A stretch of 64,000 nt of DNA from Clostridia bacterium (GTDB lineage Bacteria; Bacillota; Clostridia; Oscillospirales; Butyricicoccaceae), in contig JAFSBG010000080.1 of the NCBI GenBank assembly GCA_017441945.1, positions 1-64,000 of the forward strand, given 5' to 3'. Shown here piece after piece: positions 16,619-24,387 of the stretch (position 1 is the stretch's first letter; each line of letters begins with the position of its first letter). The position numbers and the translations under genes are program-made. The notes beneath the pieces were generated by a model. It saw only the letters and a program-made list of their open reading frames with translations, ran no database searches and was not told where the DNA came from.

Positions 16619-16648
16619 CGAGGCACCCCGGGCGGGTGCCTTTTTTTA
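16619..16648 (+). terminator. Terminator of the LysR gene
   Basis: GGCACCC-cggg-CGGGTGCC at 16622-16640 followed by seven T. Confidence 0.93.
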
Positions 16649-16690
16649 TTGTCTTTTTTGGGGTTATTGGGTGGACGAGATGGTATCAAA

Positions 16691-16748
16691 CATAAATTTC
16701 TCTCCTTCCACCGCAAGCGGTCCCCCTCCCTCGTCATAGGGAGGCAGG
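16691..16748. repeat. Single CTCCCTC hairpin module
   Basis: ATAAATTTCTCTCC, then CCACCgcaaGCGGT-like hairpin, then CCCTCCCTCGTCATAGGGAGG. It matches the terminal module of the elements near 23, 24.5 and 29.5 kb, here without a hairpin-linker array. Confidence 0.7.
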
Positions 16749-16760
16749 AAACAATGTAAT

Positions 16761-17108
16761 TTACTTTCTTGTAAAGCCCAGATATTCATTGCCGCGGAAA
16801 CGGAGAATGCCGTTGTCGCCTTCCACCATCATGCCATAGTCTGTGCCCTGCACATGGAGCTCCATACGGTCGCCGCTGGGCACTTCAAATGTGACATAAT
16901 AATATGTATGGCTATGGTCGCCTCTTACTGCCATTCGCTTTGCAACGACCTTGGCTTCAACGTCAAGAACAGGCGAATTGCGGTTTATTTTGCTCTGTTT
17001 TGCCCCTTTGATAAATGTTGAGATAAACACGAACATCACAAGGGCGAAAACGCCGATGAACATAAACGGAAACAACGATGTAATAAGATTAAAACCTAAA
17101 CCTGACAT
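16761..17108 (-). CDS. DUF2500 family membrane-anchored protein
   Basis: 115 residues. One transmembrane segment (about 13-35) is followed by a small beta-rich domain typical of DUF2500: VEAKVVAKRMAVRG, HTYYYVTFEVPSGDRMEL and GDNGILRFRGNEYLGF. Its function is unknown. It is the third gene of a run with a paralogue (17112-17405) and a YcxB-like protein, with only 3 bp to the preceding gene. Confidence 0.85.
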   Translation of the reverse strand: MSGLGFNLITSLFPFMFIGVFALVMFVFISTFIKGAKQSKINRNSPVLDVEAKVVAKRMAVRGDHSHTYYYVTFEVPSGDRMELHVQGTDYGMMVEGDNGILRFRGNEYLGFTRK

Positions 17109-17111
17109 AAT

Positions 17112-17405
17112 TTATTTCTCCTTAAATGTTTCGTCTTCCAGGCAAAGCTCTCCGTCTTCGCCTTCTTCGATTTCGCTGTAACGGACGCTGTCCACCTCAA
17201 ACTCACGCTCCGCCCCGTCTTTACGGCGGAATGTGATGTAATAATGGACATCGCCCTCTATGACGGCAATTCTTTTGTCCATTACCCTGACCTCATTGAA
17301 CTCCAGCCCCTTATTTTTCTTTGCCATTATACGGGCATGGATTTCAAAGGCAATCTGCGCAATGGCAACGATGGCTGCCGCTGCATAAAAAACTGCCGAT
17401 ACCAT
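17112..17405 (-). CDS. DUF2500-like membrane-anchored protein
   Basis: 97 residues. One N-terminal transmembrane helix (about 4-24) and a domain parallel to its downstream neighbour: NEVRVMDKRIAVIEG, VHYYITFRRKDGAEREFEV, and a C-terminus EEGEDGELCLEDETF in place of the neighbour's EGDNGILRFRGNEYLGF. It is probably a duplicate of the DUF2500 gene. The start codon overlaps the stop of the YcxB gene by one base. Confidence 0.78.
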   Translation of the reverse strand: MVSAVFYAAAAIVAIAQIAFEIHARIMAKKNKGLEFNEVRVMDKRIAVIEGDVHYYITFRRKDGAEREFEVDSVRYSEIEEGEDGELCLEDETFKEK

Positions 17406-17932
17406 TACTTTCTGCCTCTGATCTGGAACTTCTTGCCGAAGGCATTTTTGAGAACTGTGCGGAAAGCTTCGATTTCATCAGGCTGCATATCGCGCTTTGT
17501 GATAACAAGACCTGATACCTTATCCATATAAAGGAGGAAGTAGCCGTTGATTTCATAAGCGTCGATGAACTGGTTGTAAGCATAGTTGTTCTTGACATGG
17601 TCGGAGCTTACAGTTGTGATGGACTTTTCGTCGATGATGAACTTTCTCTGCTTGTTAAGAAGAACTTTATCGTTTTTGACAAAGCTTCTGATGCTCATTC
17701 TCACCATGAAGTACATGAAAATAATGAGAGAAAGAAGGAAAACACTGCCGTAATAGGCGAATTTGTTGTGGATAAAGCCCGAATTGATTACTTCCATGAT
17801 CTGCAGAAGTGCAACAGGGATAGAGAAGCAGAGAACGAGAGGAAGAAGTCTGCTCTTTGTGAAGGCGCCGAACATGGTCACCTTTTCGTAGTCTTTGCCG
17901 TCAAGGGCGCTTTTTACTGTGATTTTTTCCAT
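17405..17932 (-). CDS. YcxB family membrane protein
   Basis: 175 residues. Two transmembrane helices (about 28-48 and 58-80) precede a C-terminal soluble domain with the YcxB-like pattern (KFIIDEKSITTVSSDHVKNNY, YFLLYMDKVSGLVITKRDM, FRTVLKNAFG). The function of the family is unknown; in other Firmicutes it is a small membrane protein with a PH-like domain. It leads a three-gene run with two DUF2500-type proteins. Confidence 0.85.
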   Translation of the reverse strand: MEKITVKSALDGKDYEKVTMFGAFTKSRLLPLVLCFSIPVALLQIMEVINSGFIHNKFAYYGSVFLLSLIIFMYFMVRMSIRSFVKNDKVLLNKQRKFIIDEKSITTVSSDHVKNNYAYNQFIDAYEINGYFLLYMDKVSGLVITKRDMQPDEIEAFRTVLKNAFGKKFQIRGRK

Positions 17933-17967
17933 AATTTATACTCCTTATGATTTTTATTTTTGATGAT

Positions 17968-18900
17968 TTATCGCCAGAGGCGGTTTTCGGTATTGTAGGT
18001 TTCCTTGCAGATATTTATGAAATCTCTGTGGAACTTATTTAAGTATTTGCCTCTGCGGTATGCCGCAACGAGAGTCGGCTCTGTGCCCACCTCTTTGATG
18101 GCAAAATAGCTGGCTCTGTCGTCGTCCTTGAACATCGGACTTAAATGGTTGAGGAACATTTCCGGGTAAACCGTAATGCCCATCTCCTTATGCGCCAGCG
18201 AAAGCACAGTCTCGATATTTTCGACCTCCATGCGGATATTTGCCTGCAAGCCGATTTTCGAGAAGAAATCGTCGATAACATGGCGGATAGTGTTACTTTT
18301 GGTCATCATAACAAAGGGAAAGCCGGAAAACCGCTTGATGTCCACATCCTGAATCTTGCGGAAGTTATCGCCGTAGACCTCACGCAGGAACTTGTTTGGG
18401 ATAACCCAATAGAGCCTTTCCTTGCGTATCGTTTCAAAGGCAAGGTCAGGATTTATAGGGGTTGTCTGGACGATTATATCGACACTGTCCGACATTATAG
18501 CCTTTTCAAGGTCGGCAGAGTTGCCCTCTGTCAGCTTGATATCAACCAGCGGATAACGCTTTGAAAACTCAGGGATAATATCAGGCAGAACAACTCGTCC
18601 TCGTGTATGTGAAATTCCCACCCGGATTTCGCCCTTTTCCTCACCTTTCATTTCCTCGATTTCGCGGCGCATCTGCTCCTCGGTGTCTAAAATCTGGCGT
18701 GAAAGACGATATACACGCTTGCCGGCGTATGTCAGCGAAAGATTCGGGCTTCGCTCAAAAAGCTTGACTCCAAGCCTGTCTTCAAGATTATTTATATGTG
18801 TACTCAGCGCCTGCTGGCTTATGAAAAGCTCTTTCGCTGTGTTTGTTATATTGAGGCTGTCGGCAACCAGCACGAAATATTTGAGATGATCTGTATTCAT
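17968..18900 (-). CDS. LysR family transcriptional regulator
   Basis: 310 residues from the ATG at 18900 (GAGG upstream), where the helix-turn-helix domain begins (MNTDHLKYFVLVADSLNITN, then AKELFISQQALSTHINNLE). The effector domain is about 90-300. It is divergent from the first yitT gene across a region with strong inverted repeats, so it may regulate the yitT pair. The inducer is unknown. It ends 35 bp upstream of the YcxB gene on the same strand without a clear terminator. Confidence 0.92.
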   Translation of the reverse strand: MNTDHLKYFVLVADSLNITNTAKELFISQQALSTHINNLEDRLGVKLFERSPNLSLTYAGKRVYRLSRQILDTEEQMRREIEEMKGEEKGEIRVGISHTRGRVVLPDIIPEFSKRYPLVDIKLTEGNSADLEKAIMSDSVDIIVQTTPINPDLAFETIRKERLYWVIPNKFLREVYGDNFRKIQDVDIKRFSGFPFVMMTKSNTIRHVIDDFFSKIGLQANIRMEVENIETVLSLAHKEMGITVYPEMFLNHLSPMFKDDDRASYFAIKEVGTEPTLVAAYRRGKYLNKFHRDFINICKETYNTENRLWR

Positions 18901-19025
18901 AAAAACCTCGCTTACATATTCTATCTCATTATATATTATAGCATAAAGCCGCAGGCTGTTGCTATAATAGTCATATTTTGCGGTTCTGTCTGTAAGACAG
19001 GAGCAAAATGACACTTATTTAATCA

Positions 19026-19110
19026 TTATAATATCTGCCTTTGCAGATATTATAACATAAATAGTTGTTTTACGCAATAGACAGCCACAACTATTTATTT
19101 GTAGCTGTGA
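19026..19110. promoter_or_regulatory. Inverted repeats between lysR and yitT
   Basis: A perfect 13-bp inverted repeat with a 4-nt loop at 19026-19055 (TTATAATATCTGC and its complement). A second pair, AAATAGTTG (19059-19067) with CAACTATTT, follows. AAATAGTTGTT recurs at 20088-20098 at the promoter of the second yitT gene, suggesting a shared operator. Confidence 0.5.
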
Positions 19111-19125
19111 CATAGAAAAAATTGT

Positions 19126-19154
19126 TTTACATTTAACGAAGATTGGTATATAAT
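19126..19154 (+). promoter_or_regulatory. Sigma-A-type promoter for yitT copy 1
   Basis: TTTACA (19126-19131), 17-bp spacer, TATAAT (19149-19154). Confidence 0.8.
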
Positions 19155-19198
19155 GTCAAAGCTTGTTAAAAATATATCTTTTAAGAAAGGATTATCAT

Positions 19199-20050
19199 AT
19201 GAACGAAAAAATCAAAAACTTCATCACAATGACTCTCGGCACACTTGTCACAGCCGCAGGCGTTTACTTTTTCAAATTTCCGAATAATTTCTCCACAGGC
19301 GGCGTTTCCGGTATTGCCGTGCTTCTGGCAAAAATTATGCCTGACATCTCCACATCACAGATTGTGCTCATTATCAATATAGCTCTGCTTGCTGTCGGCT
19401 TTCTCTTTTTAGGCAAGGGTTTCGGCGGCAAGACGGCTTACTGCAGTATGCTGCTTTCATTCTCGCTGACAATTCTCGAAAAGCTCTGCCCTATGTCTGC
19501 GCCTCTGACACATCAGCCTGTTATCGAGCTTGTTTTTGCAGTTCTTATCCCGTCTTTCGGCTCGGCGCTTCTCTTCCACAACAACGCAAGCACGGGCGGT
19601 ATGGAAATCATCGCTATGATTTTCCAGAAGTACACCAATATGAATATGGGCAAGGCACTTCTTTTCAGCGATGCTTTCATCGCCTGCTCCACAGTGTTTG
19701 TATTCGGCTTTGAGACAGGTCTTTTCTCCATTCTCGGCCTTCTCAGCAAGAGCCTTATCGTCGACCAGGTCATGAAGGGGCTCACACTTTCCAAGAGCTG
19801 TTTCATCATCACAGATGCCTCCTGCTGCGAAGCTGTATGCCAGTGCATCACAAAATCTCTCCACAGAGGGGCGACTATCATCAACTCCCGCGGCTATTTC
19901 TCGGGCGACGACAAGTGCGTTATCATCTCTGTGATCCGCAAAAATCAGGTACATGACCTGAGAAAGGAAATCAAGTCTATCGATGAAAATGCCTTCCTCA
20001 TCGTCAACGACACAAACCAGGCATTCGGCCGTGGATTTGCTACTATTTAG
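19199..20050 (+). CDS. YitT family membrane protein, copy 1
   Basis: 283 residues from the ATG at 19199 (AAAGGA upstream). About five to six transmembrane helices (DUF161/YitT membrane domain, residues 8-200) with the family core FPNNFSTGGVSGIAVLL and FGGKTAYCS, followed by a cytoplasmic DUF2179 domain (about 205-283) containing RGATIINSRGYFSGDDK. The DUF2179 domain may bind nucleotides in related proteins; transport activity is not proven for the family. It is followed by a paralogue 82 bp downstream that has its own promoter. Confidence 0.93.
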   Translation: MNEKIKNFITMTLGTLVTAAGVYFFKFPNNFSTGGVSGIAVLLAKIMPDISTSQIVLIINIALLAVGFLFLGKGFGGKTAYCSMLLSFSLTILEKLCPMSAPLTHQPVIELVFAVLIPSFGSALLFHNNASTGGMEIIAMIFQKYTNMNMGKALLFSDAFIACSTVFVFGFETGLFSILGLLSKSLIVDQVMKGLTLSKSCFIITDASCCEAVCQCITKSLHRGATIINSRGYFSGDDKCVIISVIRKNQVHDLRKEIKSIDENAFLIVNDTNQAFGRGFATI

Positions 20051-20062
20051 GCAAAGTTTCTC

Positions 20063-20091
20063 TTTACTTTTCCCTCGTTTGGGTATAAAAT
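20063..20091 (+). promoter_or_regulatory. Promoter for yitT copy 2
   Basis: TTTACT (20063-20068) with TAAAAT (20086-20091) at 17 bp, or TATAAA at 15 bp. The AAATAGTTGTT motif (20088-20098) overlaps the transcription start. Confidence 0.55.
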
Positions 20092-20132
20092 AGTTGTTAG
20101 TCAAAACAATTAAATAAGGAAGGTATGTTTTT

Positions 20133-20996
20133 ATGAACAGCAAAGTAAAAAGCATCATCAAAGACTACATAACCGTCACAATCGGCACACTTATTCTCTG
20201 CCTTGGCGTTTATTTCTTCAAGTTCCCGAACAACTTCTCCACAGGCGGTGTTTCCGGTCTTGCGGTTATTTTCTCAAAGGCATTTCCTGATTTTTCATCC
20301 GGTCAGCTTGTTTTCATCATGAACTTCTCCCTCATCATCGTCGGCTTCATCCTCTTAGGCAAAGACTTCGGCGGCAAGACTGTATATTGCAGCCTGCTGA
20401 TGTCCTTCTTCCTGACAGGCTTTGAAATCATCTGGCCTATGAGCGCACCGCTGACAGACCAGCCTCTTATGGAGCTTGTTTTCGCGGTTATCATCCCATC
20501 ATTGGGCTCTGCAATCCTCTTCCACAACAACGCAAGTACAGGCGGTATGGAAGTTATCGCAATGATGCTGAGAAAGTACACAAAGCTCAATATCGGCTCG
20601 GCGCTTCTCGTCACAGACGTGCTTATCGCCTCATCCACACTCTTTGTTTTCGGCATCAAGACAGGTATGTTCTCCATTCTCGGTCTCCTCAGCAAGTCCC
20701 TTGTTGTTGACCAGATTACAAACTCCCTGACACTTTCCAAGAACTGCATTATCATCACAGACCTTGCTCACTATGACGATGTATGTAAGCACATTACAGC
20801 CGTTCTCGGCAGGGGCGCAACAGTTATCGATGCAAAGGGTTACTACACAAACGACGACAAGAAGGCGATCATCTCTGTTGTCCGCAAGCGTCAGCTCGGC
20901 GACCTTCGCGATGAAATCAAGAAGATCGACCCTAATGCATTCCTCATCGTAACAGATACAAATCAGGCATTCGGCAGAGGCTTTGCATCCATTTAA
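20133..20996 (+). CDS. YitT family membrane protein, copy 2
   Basis: 287 residues with the same architecture as copy 1: YitT membrane domain with FPNNFSTGGVSGLAVIF and FGGKTVYCS, then DUF2179 with RGATVIDAKGYYTNDDKK and the identical C-terminal TNQAFGRGFA. A tandem duplication is clear. GGAAGG precedes the start. A terminator follows at 21045. Confidence 0.93.
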   Translation: MNSKVKSIIKDYITVTIGTLILCLGVYFFKFPNNFSTGGVSGLAVIFSKAFPDFSSGQLVFIMNFSLIIVGFILLGKDFGGKTVYCSLLMSFFLTGFEIIWPMSAPLTDQPLMELVFAVIIPSLGSAILFHNNASTGGMEVIAMMLRKYTKLNIGSALLVTDVLIASSTLFVFGIKTGMFSILGLLSKSLVVDQITNSLTLSKNCIIITDLAHYDDVCKHITAVLGRGATVIDAKGYYTNDDKKAIISVVRKRQLGDLRDEIKKIDPNAFLIVTDTNQAFGRGFASI

Positions 20997-21042
20997 TAAT
21001 CGCTTCACTCTCCCCATTTTCTGATGTATCTCTATTAAAGAT

Positions 21043-21071
21043 TAAGCCACCCATATCGGGTGGCTTTTTGT
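21043..21071 (+). terminator. Terminator of the yitT pair
   Basis: AGCCACCC (21045-21052) pairs with GGGTGGCT (21058-21065), followed by TTTTT. Confidence 0.92.
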
Positions 21072-21077
21072 ATGTAA

Positions 21078-22673
21078 TTATCTCATTCCCTCGATGGTGT
21101 CCCAGACATTCATACAGATATCTGCGCTGCCATTCGGTATTGCGCCGATACGCCAGATTGAAATATCTGTAACTCCGAACATCTTTGCCAGCTCGATTTT
21201 ATCGGCAATGCTTCGGGCATCTTCATACCACAATAAAATCTGCTGTCCGCTCTCCGTAGTATACCATGCATACGGATTGCGGTATGTGTCAGAGTAGATT
21301 ATCTCTGTATCAGCCTGCGAGAGGCGCTGTGCCACAGTTTCCATAGACGGGTGAATTACCCTGCCGTCTGTGATACGCTTGTTACGGGCGTTCCACGCGG
21401 CTGTATTTGTAGTGCTGAGGGCAAGAGTTATCTTTGATTCATCCACCTCAGTCGTTATCGCTTTAAGCGCCGTATAGACCTCACCGAAAGGCGTTACAGG
21501 TGTTGCGATAAAGTCGGTATTGAGAAGATTTGACGGCAGATTATTTGGGGCGTAATCGTGAGCCATAAGTATGATTTTATGGCAGATTTCACCTAATTTG
21601 CCGTAATCGTAGGCGCTGAAATAGTCGCCCTCCGACAGCACAGGATGAACTGCGATGTTGAGCTTTTTGCCACCCAGTGCATCCTTTAGTTCGGTCATAA
21701 ATGCGGTGAGGCCGTTTTTCAGCTCATCACCCTTCATGCCTTCAAAGTCTATCGTAACACCGTCAAACTCCTTGGCGGCAGAGACAATCTGCTTCACCGC
21801 GTCTTTGCGGTTGGCTTCGTCAAGAAGAATCGCCTGGCAATGGCTCTGGTCGGTCATTGTAACGGCAAGATTTATGGCGGTATTATTGTCACGCATAAGC
21901 GTGAGCGCGTCTTCATAGCCCTGTGGAAGCTTCCAGTCGTTGCCGTTTTTCGAGGTCTGGTTAAGGCTTACGCCGTTATCAAACTCAAGCCTTGCCCAGC
22001 CAAAGGAGACCTCGTCCATAGAGACGGCAATATCACGCTGATTCCATGAAGAAATGGCGTAAAAGCCGTGAATTTCGTCGATTTTTGCGTAATATTTGCG
22101 GTGTACGCGCATCATCATAGCCGCGCCCTGCTCTCTTGTTGCCGAGCCGTTTGGGTCAAACTTATCGCCCCCTGTGCCGTTGATTATGCCCAGATTGTAG
22201 GCGACGGAAATATAGCCCTTGTCAGCTGTCACATCGCTGAAAGGGTTTGTCTTTTCGCCCTTTGCAAGGTTATCGTATCCGAGAGCCTTGACAAGCATGA
22301 CAGCCATTTCACGGCGTGTTATGTAATCATCAGGGCGAAAGCTCCGAGAGTTTTCCACATCGTGTGCATAAAGGGTGTTGATATAGCCTGTAAACCATTG
22401 ATTCGGCTTGACATCATTGAAATTCGAGCTTTCGCCGCTTTCGACACCCCAGCCCATAAGGCGGGTCAGCATTGCGGCAAATTCACTTCGCATAATTTTA
22501 TCACCGTAGCCGAAAATGCCGTTGCCTCTGCCTTCCATAAGACCGACCGAATTGGCGGCGTTTATATCAGCAAGCGCCCAGCTGTTTTTCGGTACATCTG
22601 TAAAGCCTGCGCCCAGTGAGCACATCGGCAGACAGATGGCAAGGAGGAGAAATATTGATATGGTGCGTTTCAT
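21078..22673 (-). CDS. Secreted S-layer-homology protein with GH18 domain
   Basis: 531 residues. A signal peptide (about 1-22) is followed by three SLH repeats (about 24-80, 84-140 and 145-195: FTDVPKNSWALADI, FNDVKPNQWFTGYI, FSDVTADKGYISVA), which anchor proteins to cell-wall polymers. The C-terminal half (about 205-530) is a glycoside hydrolase family 18 barrel with the catalytic DGVTIDFE motif (304-311, acid Glu311). This arrangement resembles spore or cortex-type N-acetylglucosaminidases and wall hydrolases; the substrate is most likely peptidoglycan. AAAGGAG precedes the start. It stands alone, convergent with yitT. Confidence 0.92.
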   Translation of the reverse strand: MKRTISIFLLLAICLPMCSLGAGFTDVPKNSWALADINAANSVGLMEGRGNGIFGYGDKIMRSEFAAMLTRLMGWGVESGESSNFNDVKPNQWFTGYINTLYAHDVENSRSFRPDDYITRREMAVMLVKALGYDNLAKGEKTNPFSDVTADKGYISVAYNLGIINGTGGDKFDPNGSATREQGAAMMMRVHRKYYAKIDEIHGFYAISSWNQRDIAVSMDEVSFGWARLEFDNGVSLNQTSKNGNDWKLPQGYEDALTLMRDNNTAINLAVTMTDQSHCQAILLDEANRKDAVKQIVSAAKEFDGVTIDFEGMKGDELKNGLTAFMTELKDALGGKKLNIAVHPVLSEGDYFSAYDYGKLGEICHKIILMAHDYAPNNLPSNLLNTDFIATPVTPFGEVYTALKAITTEVDESKITLALSTTNTAAWNARNKRITDGRVIHPSMETVAQRLSQADTEIIYSDTYRNPYAWYTTESGQQILLWYEDARSIADKIELAKMFGVTDISIWRIGAIPNGSADICMNVWDTIEGMR

Positions 22674-22756
22674 TGAAGCTCCTTTCTTGTGAGTTGGGAG
22701 TTAAGGGTAGGTTGGTCAGGTTTTCGGGAGCAGCAAGCAGCCCATCTACAATTTAT

Positions 22757-22830
22757 ATGTCATTCTGAACGCAGTGAAGAATCTCCCACGGCTCGCAGAA
22801 TCCTGTAGGGCGGCGCCCCCGACGTCCCGC
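22757..22830. repeat. Composite intergenic repeat (TGTCATTCTGA + GTAGGG unit)
   Basis: TGTCATTCTGAACGCAGTGA, GAAGAATCTCCC, then a GCAGAATCC joint and GTAGGGCGG...GTCCCGC. The order and spacing match 8549-8628, and 11553-11648 on the other strand. Confidence 0.75.
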
Positions 22831-22872
22831 GTGGTAAAGTAATAAGTAATAGTGAAAAGTGAAAAAGTGTAG

Positions 22873-23018
22873 TGTGATAAATCACATTGAATAGGTTACA
22901 ACCCCTCCGACGGCTAACGCCGCCACCTCCCCTTGCACAGGGGAGGCTACAAGTTTTCTTGCCTCCCTCTGACGAGGGAGGGGGACCACGAAGTGGTGGA
23001 AGGAGAGAACTTATTTAA
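22873..23018. repeat. MITE-like element with inverted ends
   Basis: The palindrome TGTGATaaATCACA (22873-22886) is followed by TTGAATAGGTT (22887-22897), then hairpins in a CTCC/GAGG-rich body, ending GAACTTATTTAA (23007-23018), the reverse complement of TTAAATAAGTTC. It is about 130 bp with near-identical inverted ends and no reading frame. The body includes CCTCCCTCTGACGAGGGAGG and CCACgaaGTGG. Confidence 0.65.
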
Positions 23019-23021
23019 TTC

Positions 23022-23133
23022 GTGACGAAGTCACACCGCATCTGCGCAGCAGTATGTAATCACACGCAGTGTGTATGTAATCGCCTTGCGTATGGCATCA
23101 CCACAGGTGTATGTAATCTGTACCTGCAGTGCA
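23022..23133 (+). repeat. Hairpin-linker array with TATGTAAT linkers
   Basis: Order: GTGACgaaGTCAC (23022-23034), linker ACCGCAT, CTGCgcaGCAG (23042-23052), TATGTAAT, CACACgcaGTGTG (23061-23073), TATGTAAT, CGCcttGCG (23082-23090), TATGGCAT, CACCacaGGTG (23099-23109), TATGTAAT, CTGTACctgcaGTGCA (23118-23133). Palindromes differ in sequence while linkers are nearly constant at 8 nt. It joins a TTGGATAA-headed module at 23134. There is no coding potential. It belongs to the family described under 24388, 29303 and 57171. Confidence 0.75.
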
Positions 23134-23244
23134 TTGGATAAAATTCTCTCCCCCGTCAAAACCTGTGGTTTTGCCACCCCCCTCATCAGAGGGAGGCAAG
23201 GTCTTATGCGTAGGGGAGCTGCTTGCCTCTCCCGTATTATTCAA
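23134..23244. repeat. Short element between two hairpin-linker arrays
   Basis: It begins TTGGATAAAATTCTCTCC (23134), carries AAAACCtgtGGTTTT (23158-23172) and CCCCTCatcaGAGGGAGG, then a GTAGGGGAG...CTCTCCC unit (23210-23234), and ends ATTATTCAA (23236-23244), the complement of TTGAATAAT. The ends are inverted copies of each other. Confidence 0.6.
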
Positions 23245-23335
23245 TGCGCCGCAGGCACCATAATGTTGCACAGCAACAATTCATGCGTTTACGCAATTTA
23301 TGTACGCAGTACAATTCATGGCGCAGCCAATTTAT
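23245..23335 (-). repeat. Hairpin-linker array with ATGAATT/ATAAATT linkers
   Basis: Read on the minus strand from 23335: ATAAATT, GGCtgcGCC, ATGAATT, GTACtgcGTAC, ATAAATT, GCGTaaACGC, ATGAATT, GTTGCtgtGCAAC, ATTATGG, TGCCtgcGGCGCA, then TTGAATAAT. All linkers are exactly 7 nt. The array starts 3 bp after the stop codon of the P1-peptidase gene. Confidence 0.8.
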
Positions 23336-23338
23336 TTC

Positions 23339-24367
23339 CTACAAATCCATATATTCTGTCAGGGAGTGGGCAACTCTGCCGTTTCTGCCTGTGACAGTTT
23401 CGGCGTGAAGGAGAGAGCTGATAACAGCTTCCTCAACACCCTCTGTGACAGCTATAAACAGGCTGTTGATTTTGTCCTCATGGAGAGTTTTAGTCTCGAC
23501 AATCGCCTTTTCCTCGTAATGCTTGACCTTATTTGCAGTTGTGAAAGCATAGACAACATCGCCTGAGCCGTTGCCGTAATAGGAGCCTGTGCGGGCAAGA
23601 CCTGCAGGCACACGCTTGCAAAGGCGTTTAAGCTGACGCTCGTTGACAGGGATATCTGTTGCAAGAATAATTATAATCGAACCCTTGTCCTCCTCTGCCC
23701 ACTTGTCCTTGATTCGCTTGCCAAGCTTGTCGCCGTCGACGATAAGACGGTCTGTTGCGCCGAAATTGCTCATTACAAGAACACCAATTGTGTATTCTTC
23801 GCCGTCAAGCTCGACGATACGGGAGGCTGTACCGATGCCGCCCTTTAAGCCATAACACATCATGCCTGTGCCGCCTCCGACGTCACCTTCTTCAAAGTCC
23901 TCACTTGCATTTTTAAGGGCTTCAAAAACGTGCTCCTCCTTGATAAAAAGCTTGCGGATGCAGTTCAGGTTGCCGTCGTTGCACTCGCAGACGACAGGAT
24001 TTACTGTGCCTGTTGTGTCGCCGATATCCTCATTCTGCTCAAGCATATATTTAACGAGAGCTGTTGCCGCTGTGCCGACAGAAAGGGTATTTGTCAGCAC
24101 GATCGGGGTTTCAATAGTGCCAAGCTCGTCAATCTGGACTGTACCTATGCTCTTTCCAAAGCCGTTGATGACATAAGTTGCGGCAACCACCTTTTCTTTG
24201 AAAATATTGCCCTCATGAGGAAGAATTGCTGTAACGCCTGTGCGTGCATCCCCCTCTTTAAGGGTTACATGGCCGACCTTGACGCCCTTTACATCTGTGA
24301 TGGCGTTGCGTGCGCCCTTTTTCATAGTGCCGATGTTGATATTATATTTTGATGTATCAATACCCAT
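23339..24367 (-). CDS. P1 family (DmpA/S58-type) aminopeptidase-like protein
   Basis: 342 residues, typical of the self-processing S58 family. The N-terminus GARNAITDVKGVKVGHVTL is the family signature. The autocleavage site is Gly229-Ser230 in EEDKGSIIIILATDIP; Ser230 would become the nucleophile of the mature beta chain. Other conserved pieces are VGGGTGMMCYGLKGGIGTA and SNFGATDRL. Family members release N-terminal residues or cleave beta-peptides; the substrate here is not predictable. An AGGAG-type site precedes the start at 24367. It is flanked on both sides by hairpin-linker arrays. Confidence 0.92.
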   Translation of the reverse strand: MGIDTSKYNINIGTMKKGARNAITDVKGVKVGHVTLKEGDARTGVTAILPHEGNIFKEKVVAATYVINGFGKSIGTVQIDELGTIETPIVLTNTLSVGTAATALVKYMLEQNEDIGDTTGTVNPVVCECNDGNLNCIRKLFIKEEHVFEALKNASEDFEEGDVGGGTGMMCYGLKGGIGTASRIVELDGEEYTIGVLVMSNFGATDRLIVDGDKLGKRIKDKWAEEDKGSIIIILATDIPVNERQLKRLCKRVPAGLARTGSYYGNGSGDVVYAFTTANKVKHYEEKAIVETKTLHEDKINSLFIAVTEGVEEAVISSLLHAETVTGRNGRVAHSLTEYMDL

Positions 24368-24387
24368 TGTTGTTCTCCTTTATATGA

